DNA from: Lycorma delicatula
Lineage: Eukaryota > Arthropoda > Insecta > Hemiptera > Fulgoridae
Direction: 5' to 3'
DNA: 64,000 bases
NCBI RefSeq assembly: GCF_047948215.1
Contig: NC_134458.1
Coordinates: 88,615,260 to 88,679,259, forward strand
Shown piece by piece: positions 48,736 to 57,855 of this stretch. Positions within the stretch are counted from its first letter, which is position 1, and each line of letters starts with the position of its first letter. A program made the translations under genes and the position numbers. The notes under the pieces were generated by a model. It saw only the letters and a list, made by a program, of their open reading frames with translations, did not search any database and was not told the origin of the DNA.

Positions 48736-49601
48736 CAGATCCCATCTATTTAAGATTAACGGGTGTAATAACGACTGAAACGAAAAGCTCTTTCATGGGG
48801 TGCGTACAGAAATAGATTTACCACATATTTAGGCATTTTAGTACCTCTCAATCTTAATAATATTCTGACACAATTTCATCGCACTCTTCCACTCCTTTGG
48901 AGTCCGTCACCTCTGAAATAAGAAGCCTTATTATTTAAGAAAAAAAATAATTTATTTGTATAATAAAGCAAGCTGTGTGCATAATTAATTCATATAACCT
49001 TTGTAAAATGTCTTAATACACACCGAGCTCATTCGAACCGGGTAAGTTAAATTATATATGTACGATCCCCATACTCTAATAAAAAAATAGTAACATTAAA
49101 TAAAATAAAACTACCATAAAATGTTAAAACAACAGCTGTGCAGTTTGTTTACCACATCTAATTTAATGTTATTACAAATTTCCCGATATCACGTAGATTT
49201 AAGTCGTAAATTAAAAATAAAAGCTAATATAGACTACCACGAACAAACCGTTGAATCCAAACAAAATTTTCAGATAATATCTGCTACATATTACAGACAG
49301 TTATCAGCTTTAAGGAGTGAAAGACTAATTTAATCGGTAGTCATTTATAAAAAAAAATACATAGTACGTTTTACTTTGGTTTAGAGAAAAAAATTTAATA
49401 AAAGACATTAATTCTAATAGTATATTGCTATTACATGCTTGATTTATTTACGAATAAAACGTTTAATATTATTCTATTAGTTAAGAAGCTAGGATTCATC
49501 ATACTTTTCGAATAAAAAAAGAAAAACAAATCATTTTATAATCCATTTTAACGACCCAGACAAACGAAATGTGATATCCACATTTTTTGAATTTGAAAAA
49601 T

Positions 49602-50038
49602 AAAATAATTATTAAAAAAAAATCCCTGTTAGTGATTGTACAAATCTACCTAGAGTAATTATGAAAAATGAAAAAAACATGGTTAAATAAGTTTTTCTTT
49701 CTTTTCTTCCAGGCATAATTTCAGGATACAGTTAAGGTAGTCAGCGAACGATGTGATATTTAATATTATTTCTACATTTTATGTTGTATTCGGATGCCTG
49801 TTAGCTTTAACAAAGTGGAGGCCATTAAAATTGCAATCTCAAATAGCCTACACAGGTGCCCGACTACAACATAAAGTGTAAAACTAATATTAAATTTCAC
49901 ATCGCTGACTAACTTATTGTATCCTGAAAAATACCTACAAGAAAAGAAAGAAAGAATTATTTAACTATTTCTTGTTCGTTTTTCATAATTATTCTAGGTA
50001 GATGTGTACAATTAGTAGTGTTTTTTAATAATTATTTT
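49602..50038. mobile_element. foldback (long inverted-repeat) element
   Basis: The left arm at about 49602-49805 and the right arm at about 49846-50038 are imperfect inverted repeats around a 40-bp centre. Paired blocks include ACAAATCTACCTAGAGTAAT with ACACATCTACCTAGAATAAT, TTTCAGGATACA in both, TAGTCAGCGA(ACGA)TGTGA, and TTTATGTTGTATTCGG with TTTATGTTGTAGTCGG. It has no coding capacity. A transcript would fold into a hairpin of nearly 200 bp. Outer ends are AT-rich (AAAATAATTATTAAAAAA), so the exact termini and target duplication are not certain. Confidence 0.88.
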
Positions 50039-50372
50039 GGTTAGCGCTTTTTTGTTTTTTTCCATAATTTTACCATTCAATATACTAGTCATATAATAGA
50101 TACGATACTGCTATTACTTTTTTCTTTTTCCTTTTTTTTTTAGAAACGTGCTAAACAAATATAAATTTGAATGATAATGTACACGCATGTAAAGTATGTA
50201 CTTGCTAGCCGCGATATATTTCTGTTTCATTTTTTTGAGCATACTTTTCGCTTATATCTCGAGAACGATGAGTTTTTGAAAAAAGATCACACAAAGCTAA
50301 AAGTGTTTCTTTTCTATCGAATATCATAATTAAAATTTTAAAATAGCCTACTTCTTAAATTTTGTCTCTCAG

Positions 50373-50461
50373 TGAAGGACAGCGTATGTTACCTTCAGAC
50401 CGAAGATCTATTACTACTCAAAAGTTAGTTGTAATTGGTTGGATCTGTGAAACTACAGAAG
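50373..50461 (+). CDS. weak candidate internal exon
   Basis: An acceptor-like TTTTGTCTCTCAG ends at 50372 and a donor-like AAG|GTAATA follows 50461. The frame GQRMLPSDRRSITTQKLVVI then GWICETTEG is open through the interval and runs on to a TAA at about 50521. The composition is less AT-rich than its surroundings. No family is recognised. Chance or a degenerate repeat is at least as likely. Confidence 0.22.
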
Positions 50462-50944
50462 GTAATAAACGTACATTACATTTAGGTACAATACCAACCA
50501 TTCCTATGGACGTAGTCGGGTAATTAATTACATTTGTTTAATTTTCCAGATTCATGAACATGTAGATTTGTTCTTATCTATATCGAGATTTTATGATTAA
50601 ATTTTACTACTTTCTTAGCTGAAATTAATTACGTACTTTATTAATGAGAAGTTAAGTAAATAACAAATTTTGAGTTATTTTTACTTATATAAAATATTTT
50701 ACTGCGCAAGATCTAAAGATTCAAGATATAAAGAAATCAACAGGCTGAGAAAATGATAACAGTACAACATACGTGACTGACTTATAAAAGTAGTGGAGGT
50801 AAGATGAGACAAGTCCGCTCGCTTAGAACTACATATCGAGATTCTTTTTTTGTAACTTTAAACATAAATTTAATTCATATAAAACTTTAGCAGTAATAAT
50901 ATTAAATATAATATTAAGCTTTGCCTAGAAATGAACTATTTAGG

Positions 50945-51114
50945 GCTTCTTAAACAACTTTGGCGTATACGATCAGCTGCTTCGTCACTCGTTTTGGGCC
51001 GTCCGGGGGACTTTTCACTTCCACAATGCCCGATTCCTTAAAGTGCTCATACCACCGTCTAATGCATCACATAAAATGATCTCCGTCATGCGAACGCATG
51101 ACGGAGATCATTTT
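50945..51114 (-). pseudogene. transposase N-terminal fragment (same group as 27848-28900) with a perfect inverted duplication
   Basis: Reading downwards from about 51060: RRWYEHFKESGIVEVKS (helix-turn-helix and linker), then after one frameshift GRPKTSDEAADRIRQSCLRS. This is the linker region of the DUF4817-type transposases related to the element at 27717. Nothing further of the transposase is present on either side. Immediately upstream in the protein sense, 51073-51114 is a perfect 20-bp inverted repeat around a 2-bp centre. Confidence 0.7.
51073..51114. repeat. perfect 20-bp inverted repeat
   Basis: Arms 51073-51092 (AAAATGATCTCCGTCATGCG) and 51095-51114 are exactly complementary with AA between. 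It sits in a decayed transposase, so it is probably a local inverted duplication by template switching and not an old regulatory palindrome. Confidence 0.97.
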
Positions 51115-52204
51115 CATAAACATGTCAGAAAGTCCGTTGAACAGCTATAACCGATTTATACTCCGCTAACCACAAAACTCATTGTGCTTTCTGCTGAACT
51201 GTTACCGTTGTTGTGACTAGCAGTGGCGCAGAGGCGTTGTGGGTTGTTCCATTGTGCGCATCGGCTCAAGGTCACGGCCAGTAAATTTTTTGATGATATC
51301 ACGATTACTTTACAGTTCCAATTAATACTTTCTCTCAATTAAATAAGGAGATATAACTTTTTTTATTCCTGCAACCTTTTTCGATGACCTATAAATAAAT
51401 CTGTTTTATTAGCTAATTTATATTTCATTTTGAGTAGTTATTTTAAGTTGGACTATGGCGCTTGACTTACAACTATCACATGTATATTTTATGATACCCT
51501 GGTAGTTCACACTATTAATAAATTAATACCTAGTATACACTTTACATATACGAGTATACTTTTAAACTTAATACTTAGTACTTTTAAGTAGGCCAACTCT
51601 AAAAAAAAGCGTACTCGTGTATAAAATCACAAGAGTGGAATAATAAAACTGCTATTGGTAAAACATCCATCAATATTAACATCATTTAGCAAGTTGCGCA
51701 TTAGTATTATTGTAAAAATTAAACATCATTTATTTCTGAAGCGTTTTTGCGTGGTTGAAAAAGTAAGTTGTTGGAGCATAATTTTTATTTATACTTGTGT
51801 ATTCAACAATTTAAAACTGTAACGTATGATATATTTAAAAGACAGTCCTATTATTTTTTTCTAAATGAGATCTCTTAGGGGTTCCTATGTTGTTCCAAGT
51901 TTTAACTATTCTTTACTTTAGGCGATACATAAATAAAATCCCTGTTTCTCGCGGAAAATCCGAATTAATTATTTTTTTAAATCATGACGTCGAACAAAGC
52001 TTTAGAACGATGAGAATGACTGTATATAATTAGCTAGCAGCAAATTATTATTATTATGAATAATATTGTTTTTAGTTACTACGTGTTACGGTAGCGTCAT
52101 TCAAACCGTTTATATAAAACATGTTCCTTTCAGTTAAATAGGAGCTCGGTTTCAGGCAGTACGGTTAAGAGTACATGATTCAATAATTGTATAAAATATT
52201 AAAG

Positions 52205-52252
52205 CACACGCGCGCGCGCGCACACACACACAGAGACAGAGCGAGGGAGAGA
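52205..52252. repeat. (CG/CA)n then (GA)n compound microsatellite
   Basis: CACACGCGCGCGCGCGCACACACACACA passes into GAGACAGAGCGAGGGAGAGAG. An alternating purine-pyrimidine CG/CA run of this length can adopt Z-DNA. Confidence 0.9.
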
Positions 52253-52574
52253 GATAATAAATATTTACAAACATTTGTTTCTTTTAGGTTAAATTATACT
52301 TCAAGGAAACTTTTTATAATTACAAAAAATACATAAAAAAACAACCACTAAACATCAATTTACGCTATAATTACGTAAAAATATTTTTGTTTACTTTCTC
52401 AGAAAGTTTATAAACCTTATTCATAACACGTTTTAATTATACATTCAGCAAAGCTAACATATATTAAAGTTAAATAAAGGGGGTTTTATTCCATTGAAAA
52501 TATATAATGAGTTATTCGTTGAATTAAAAACAAATTTTAGTATTATAAAACGTAAATAATTTTAATCACAAGAA

Positions 52575-53390
52575 ATGAATGAAAATGAAATATTTTGTAA
52601 CTTACTTTCTGCTTTTTTCTTCTTCTTCTTTTTATTATTATTGTTATTTCAAAAATGGTCTGTTGATAATAGAATGCCGCTTAATTTTGTCAAAACAGTT
52701 CTTGTAACCTACTCTAGGAAAATCCTTATGACGAAATATACTTACAGGATTGGTCAGCACCCTATATCTCGTCTTGGAAGTACTTCTGATCTCGGGATTT
52801 ACTTTGATTCAAAGTTAATTTTCAACGAGCATTTAAATAGGATAATCTCCAAGTCCAGAAGCAATTTTGGTTTGCTTCTTTAGGTCGGTCGGCATTTCCA
52901 GTATGCAAGAACCATTTTGCACCTATATAAGACTACGGTTAGACCTATTCTTGAAAATTGTGCTGTGATCTGGAATTGTGGTAGGGACTATACCTGTAGT
53001 AGTATAGAAGGAGTACAGAAGCGGCTATACTATATACTATGTCTTCGTTTTAATATCTCTTCCTTTGAAAATTATGAGTGCTGTTTTTGGAAAATGCAGT
53101 AGCTTAAAGTCGTATTGTATAAGAGCTTATCTTTGTTCATAAAACTGTTTACTGGGGTTATTGAGTATAATTTGAGAAATACAACTATATGTTTTCCTTT
53201 ATTCGCTCTAGTAGGTATTACCTGTTAAAATGATATAACAATAGCAGGTTGATCCCGTTAGCAAGATGGGTTCATCTTGCTAACGGGTATGGTTGGCTGG
53301 TAGATATATCTCACGTTAAACCCTGCGATATAATGAATATATTTGGATAAGATTTCTTATTGGCATCTCGCATGTTTTTTATTTTTTTCT
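52575..53390 (+). pseudogene. Jockey-like non-LTR reverse transcriptase, 3' remnant
   Basis: Reverse transcriptase C-terminal blocks typical of Jockey-type LINEs, in order: WSVDNRMPLNFVKTVLVTYS (52647-52706, the W..N.L.LN..K motif); SRLGSTSDLGIYFDSKLIFN (the LGV.FD..L.F motif); EHLNRIISKSRSNFGLLL; a stop at 52881; ARTILHLYKTTVRPILENCA (52910 onwards, the Y..LVRP.LEY motif); and VQKRLYYILCLRFN. A further stop at 53101 is followed by recognisable LKVVLYKSLSLFIKLFTGVI. The active-site region and N-terminus are absent (5' truncated), as is usual for LINE copies. The short T-rich start around 52605-52640 is not part of the element. Confidence 0.85.
53254..53287. repeat. perfect 15-bp inverted repeat in the Jockey-like remnant
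   Basis: CCCGTTAGCAAGATG (53254-53268) and CATCTTGCTAACGGG (53273-53287) are exactly complementary with a 4-nt loop. It lies in the 3' part of the LINE, so it again looks like a local inverted duplication. Confidence 0.97.
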
Positions 53391-53466
53391 GTATTGTTAC
53401 TGACTTGCACGTCTGCAGAAACAAAATCAGCGAGTAAGACAAGAACCATCACGTGATATGTTTGAT

Positions 53467-54365
53467 ACGTACGTAATAAACATGATCAGAAATTCTGTAG
53501 AAGAAGAAGAAAGTATCAGCATAAAAAAGAAAAATAAAGTGTGTAAAGAATGTAGATAACATGATATAAGGCATAAGGCATATAAGGCATAAGGCACAGA
53601 TTATCAATCTGTGCCTTATGCCCTAAAAATATCATGTTATCTACATTCTTTACACATTATTTCAAAATTAAAAATTCATATAAAAAAACACAAAATGAAA
53701 ATTTATCTTAGGAAAACAAAAGTAATGAGAGTAGGAGATAATAAATGTCAGTGAATGTCGGTAAAATAGAAAGAATAATTGAACAAGTAAACCGCTACAG
53801 ATATTTAGGTACCATGTTTAACAGAAGATTGAAAAAGCGATTAAAAAGTACAAACAAGAATATCAATGGCTAAGGAAGAATATAACGGAAAGAAATAAAT
53901 ATTAAATAGTAAATAGTAATATCAACCATAACACTTGAAGAAGCATCTTGTGAAGTGCAGCATTTGGAATTTGATCATATGACTATGAATATAGATGTTA
54001 AGAAAGGAGAGGTTGGAGGCATTTGCAATTTGGGCATGTGGAGATTGGAGAGACAAAGTGAAAAGAAATAATCAAGAGAGTGATCTTAGGATAGAAGCTT
54101 AATGACAAAAATTCTGAATAGGGAAGCTAATTAGCTGGGACGTATCGTGAAAAAGAAGAATTTATTAGAAGAGTGCTAGAAGGATCAATGGAATGTGTAA
54201 GAAAGTGTAAAAATTATAAATTTAAATGAAAGACCATAAAGAGACGGAAGCTACCAGCAACTAAAAAAATAACTAAATAAAAGTTTAGGAGGAAGTAGAG
54301 AAGAATGGAAATAGACATGGTACAAAAAACCTACCTTAGAACAGTTAACAAAATATTAAGTAACC
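53467..54365 (+). pseudogene. non-LTR retrotransposon fragment, copy 1
   Basis: It encodes, with stops, MKIYLRKTKVMRVGDN (reverse transcriptase end motif, 53697), EQVNRYRYLGTMFN (in a shifted frame, about 53777-53820, the YLG motif), ISMAKEEYNGK, and ERLEAFAIWACGDW (the EAFE.W.WRR region, about 54007). C-terminal traces follow to about 54360. The first 440 bp match 55165-55605 closely, so the two are copies of the same LINE subfamily. The 27-bp hairpin arms at 53541 and 53629 and the material between them are absent from the other copy. Confidence 0.8.
53541..53655. repeat. nested perfect inverted repeats (27-bp arms)
   Basis: Arms 53541-53567 and 53629-53655 are exactly complementary (outer part GTGTAAAGAATGTAGATAAC). 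Inside, GGCATAAGGCACAGATT and its complement form a second perfect hairpin with a 3-nt loop around 53603. The sister LINE copy at 55165 has only a single-direction version of this sequence (GTGTAAAAAACGTAGATAAC near 55239), so the inversion arose locally in this copy. Confidence 0.95.
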
Positions 54366-55164
54366 AAGTATAAGTAAGTATACGCTTTATCATGTAAATA
54401 TTTATACAGAGTGATATTAAAGTATGGAAACGCCTTCATAATTTTAAAAAAATGAGGGATACTAGGAGATAGAAACAAGTGTAGATCTATATAGGTACAA
54501 CAATCAAACACTTTTTGGTGTTTGATATTTTTTCCACCTACTCGGATCCGCCATATGGAATTAATTTTTGTTTTTTAATAGGAAGCTGGACATCTGTATG
54601 ATTCTATTAAAACTTTAACGCGAAAAACGATGGTGAAAGCCGTATCTCCATATATTCCTTCGTTTTCAAGTTATAAGCAATCAAAACTGCAAAAACGAAG
54701 CAATCGTGGTGTATAAAACAAGGTAAACTGCTCCAGAGTAACTTTTTTATTTCGTATTTCTTTTAGAATTACGTCCAGTATCAAACTTCGAACAGTTAAT
54801 ATTGCATTTAATAACTCAAACAATAATAATAAAACGTAATAATAACTAATAATTTGCAACACTACAAAAAATGAAATGGCTAGGTCAACTGATAATATTT
54901 ACTTTAATTATCGCAATATTTGATTTTAAAATCTAGATTTAAAAAACGTATTACAAATTTAAAGTAGTAAATCATTACCGTTTTCTAATATCTGCGGTAA
55001 AATATCAACAGATTATAACTGACTGATTGGTTCGTTGAATTTTATCATTTACGAGATAAAATATTTTTACAGATATTTTTCAGTATTAGAAAATGAATTA
55101 GCGGTTAAATTGATATACAAATAAATGACTATAAATATGTATAGTTTTGGGGAGCATATTTATA
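54366..55164. other. no gene recognised
   Basis: AT-rich DNA between two LINE copies. A short segment at 54590-54700 (AAACTTTAACGCGAAAAACG, then GTATCTCCATATATTCCTTC) may be repeat-derived. No protein similarity was seen. Confidence 0.4.
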
Positions 55165-55605
55165 TGTACGTTACAAACGTGATCAGAAATTCTATAGAAG
55201 AAGAAGAAAGGATGAACATAAAAAAAAGAAAAACAAAGTGTGTAAAAAACGTAGATAACAATATTTTTAGGAAATAAGGCACACATTATTCAACACATAA
55301 TTTCAAAATTAAAAAATCATTAAAAAAAATACCAATGAAAATTAATGTAAGAAAAACAAAAGTAATGAGGGTAGGGGATAAAAAATGTCAGTGATGTCGG
55401 TAAAATAGAAAGAATAATTGAACAAGTAAACCGCTACAGATATTTAGGTACCATGTTTAACAGAAGATTGAAAAAGTGATTAAAAAGTACAAGCAAGAAT
55501 AGCAATGGCTAAGGAAGCATATAATGGAAAGAAATAAATATTAAATAGTAAAACGCCATAAGACTTGAAGAAACATCTAGTGAAGTGTTACATAAGTTGA
55601 GGTGT
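55165..55605 (+). pseudogene. non-LTR retrotransposon fragment, copy 2
   Basis: Collinear with 53467-53930. It contains MKINVRKTKVMRVGDK (about 55334), the IEQVNRYRYLGTMFNRR region (about 55414-55465) and MAKEAYNGK (about 55505), then an approximate end near GAAGTGTTACATA. It lacks the inverted duplication of copy 1 and retains TTTTTAGGAAATAAGGCACA at that place. Stops and frameshifts are present. The downstream C-terminal part found in copy 1 is missing. Confidence 0.8.
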
Positions 55606-56055
55606 ATAGTTAAGTTAAAAGGAGATTTACGTTACATTTATATCGATAAAGAGTTTCTGATTGTTTCAGTTTTCTCTTCTGGTGTAGTGTTTCCATGTAG
55701 TATAAATTTACAATTTTAAAATATAAAAAGACAGAATCTTATAAAAATCAATTCCTGATCTTTTTTGTTTAATATAGAAATTGTTAAAAATAATCGAAAT
55801 CCTGAAATATAATTAAAATAATGATTTCGATTTCTTTTTCAAATAACTTGTTGTTTTAGGTGACACAATGAAAATATAAAAGCTACGATTTTAAAATTTC
55901 TAGAAAAATATTTGACGCTGATAGATTTAAATAAATAAAACAAATTATAAAAATTAAAAAACACAACTTCCCAAAATAAAAAAAAACAGGTATGGGAATA
56001 AAAGACTAAACATCGTTATGCAGTATTATTTAAATAATATAGTGGGTGTTTCAGA

Positions 56056-56403
56056 CAGTTTTAATTTGTTTAAATACATTTTTAATTTTGTAGAAGTAGG
56101 CATCTGAGGTTGTCTAATGATTAAGTTCTTACCAGGTCTTACATCGATAAAGAAAATTTTGTCCTTCCAACAACAATTTTTAAATGCAATCGGATAGCTC
56201 TGAATAGTAAAGTAATTGTCCTATATTATAGAGCTCTGAATAGTAATTATTCTATAATAAAGAACCTCCGACTGCATTTAAAAACTTTCGTTTTTAAAAG
56301 TTAGTTGTTATTTAGTTGTTCAAGAGCAAAATTTTTTATCATTAGATAATCTTAAATGCCTATTTCGACAACTTGAAAAGTGTATTTAAACAAATTAAAA
56401 CTG
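56056..56403. mobile_element. MITE-like element with long inverted repeats
   Basis: Arms at 56056-56193 and 56268-56403 are imperfect inverted repeats of about 137 bp. The outer parts are CAGTTTTAATTTGTTTAAAT on both ends; inner blocks include TTTTTAAATGCAATCGG and its counterpart with one change. The centre holds two direct copies of AGCTCTGAATAGTA. No coding capacity. The target duplication is not obvious in the AT-rich flanks (GTTTCAGA on the left, AAAGTTGATC on the right). Confidence 0.88.
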
Positions 56404-56654
56404 AAAGTTGATCGGCCACCAACTATTTTATTTAATTAAATATTGCATAACGATTCAATTTAATTTTAATTATTATTTGGCAGTCATGTTTTCTAATCTT
56501 TATAATTGTTTTTATTATTTAATTCTTTTTAGTAACCATGGCGAAAAATTCACGATTCGAAAACTTATGGATATAACGTATTTAACATACCGAGTCAAAT
56601 GAGGAAACTATAAATATTTCAATTTACTTATTTACTTGGCGTATACCAATCTAA

Positions 56655-57399
56655 ACTTACAGATTTCTCAAGCGATTGACTTCCTCGAGAGACTTTTTAT
56701 CGTGCGAATCATACAGAAATTTTCTGGGATCCAAATAAGTAATGGCTAAACTCTCCGATAGTCTCGCGCGATTCGGTGTTACATAGGCCTGGACCTTGGC
56801 AAAAATATGAGTGCTCAGATCTACGACGTCTCTATCTAGGGTAATCCCTTGTAGTTTACGCATCGTCACACCTTGTACAACATTAGTGGCAGCATATGCC
56901 GTTCCGTTTTACCCTGTCCCCATAAAACATCAAATTCTACAAAAGTGGGCTTGATCCTCGATCCGATGCCGACAGCATTACCTCTAATCGTACTGACATC
57001 ACACGCTACAAAATCCGTTTGTGGGAGCTCGCCGGTCTCAAGCTGGTCTCGGCGTAGCGCAGGCCACTCGATGTTTCTGAGTATATCAGTTAACCTTTGT
57101 TCTGGTTTGGTTTCATCCTGATTTTGTATCATACAAGGAAATACCCCGTTTGAATTTTTAAATCGGAAGATTGGTTGCGAAGATATAACAATATTTTCGA
57201 ATAACCGTGATCTGTTAGATCGAGAGTGTACCTGATGCATGCGAAAATTAGCTTTCAACCTACTAACAAATACCCCGTTTGAATTTTGAAAATCGGACGA
57301 TCGTTTGCAGAGATATAAGAGCTCCCCATTGCACCTCCCAAAACAACGCCCCAGGGGCATCCCGTGTGTTACCGGTTGATGATGATGATAGTCTCTCAC
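56655..57399 (-). pseudogene. PIF1/Helitron-type helicase, C-terminal remnant, interrupted
   Basis: PIF1-family helicases unwind DNA; in insects such sequences mostly come from Helitron-related elements. Reading downwards: LTDILRNIEWPALRRDQLET then GELPQTDFVACD (about 57090-56990); FVEFDVLWGQGKTERHMLPL (about 56945). After a frameshift, MRKLQGITLDRDVVDLSTHI, FAKVQAYVTPNRARLSESLA (the FAKGQAYVALSR motif, with Leu-Ser changed) and YDSHDKKSLEEVNRLRNL, ending at a stop at 56657-56659. The upstream part of the first frame (57130-57399) is foreign repeat sequence, not helicase. N-terminal ATPase motifs are absent. Confidence 0.85.
57138..57318 (-). repeat. repeat unit duplicated within the helicase remnant
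   Basis: AAATACCCCGTTTGAATTTT begins two direct copies at 57138-57188 and 57267-57318, each continuing TCGGA-GAT-GTTTGC or GTTGCGA-AGATATAA. The copies are about 50 bp, 129 bp apart, and some 85% alike. They encode the repeated peptide NSNGVF in the open frame. The position at the upstream boundary of the helicase similarity suggests an inserted or abutting dispersed repeat. Confidence 0.8.
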
Positions 57400-57624
57400 G
57401 TAGTCCCCAAGGGAAACGTGTTATTACTAAACAGAAGTTTTTTAAATTTATTTAATATTATTTTATTTTATTTAACGTAAATTTAATTCTATTATACTTC
57501 TATTATTATTCATTCGATTGATTTGAATCATTCAGTTGAAACTCAGCTAACACAATGATAGAGGCTCACAGTTCATTAATTCAATTCATTAAAGGTTGTG
57601 CTTCACCAGCAAATCTCCAATATT

Positions 57625-57689
<65 letters not shown>

Positions 57690-57855
57690 TATTTATATAG
57701 TCTATGATAGTCCCGATAACGTAAGGATTCTAACACGGTTTCATACATCTAAATCGGTTCGGTCGTTGAGCTGCTGCGGTGGAATAAATAAACAAACAGA
57801 CATACAAACATACACCCTGCATACATTATACACCTCTTTAGGCAGTCATGTTAAA
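57625..57855 (+). repeat. dispersed repeat with (CA)n(TA)n(CA)n microsatellite, copy 2
   Basis: CA/TA/CA dinucleotides at 57625-57690 are joined to GATAGTCCCGATAACGTAAG, AAATCGGTTCGGTCGTTGAG, CTGCTGCGGTGGAATAAATA and GGCAGTCATGTTAAAAAAAA. It is the inverse-orientation partner of 7007-7192. The 90-codon open frame through it is a translation of the repeat. The A-rich right end might be a retroposon tail. Confidence 0.8.
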
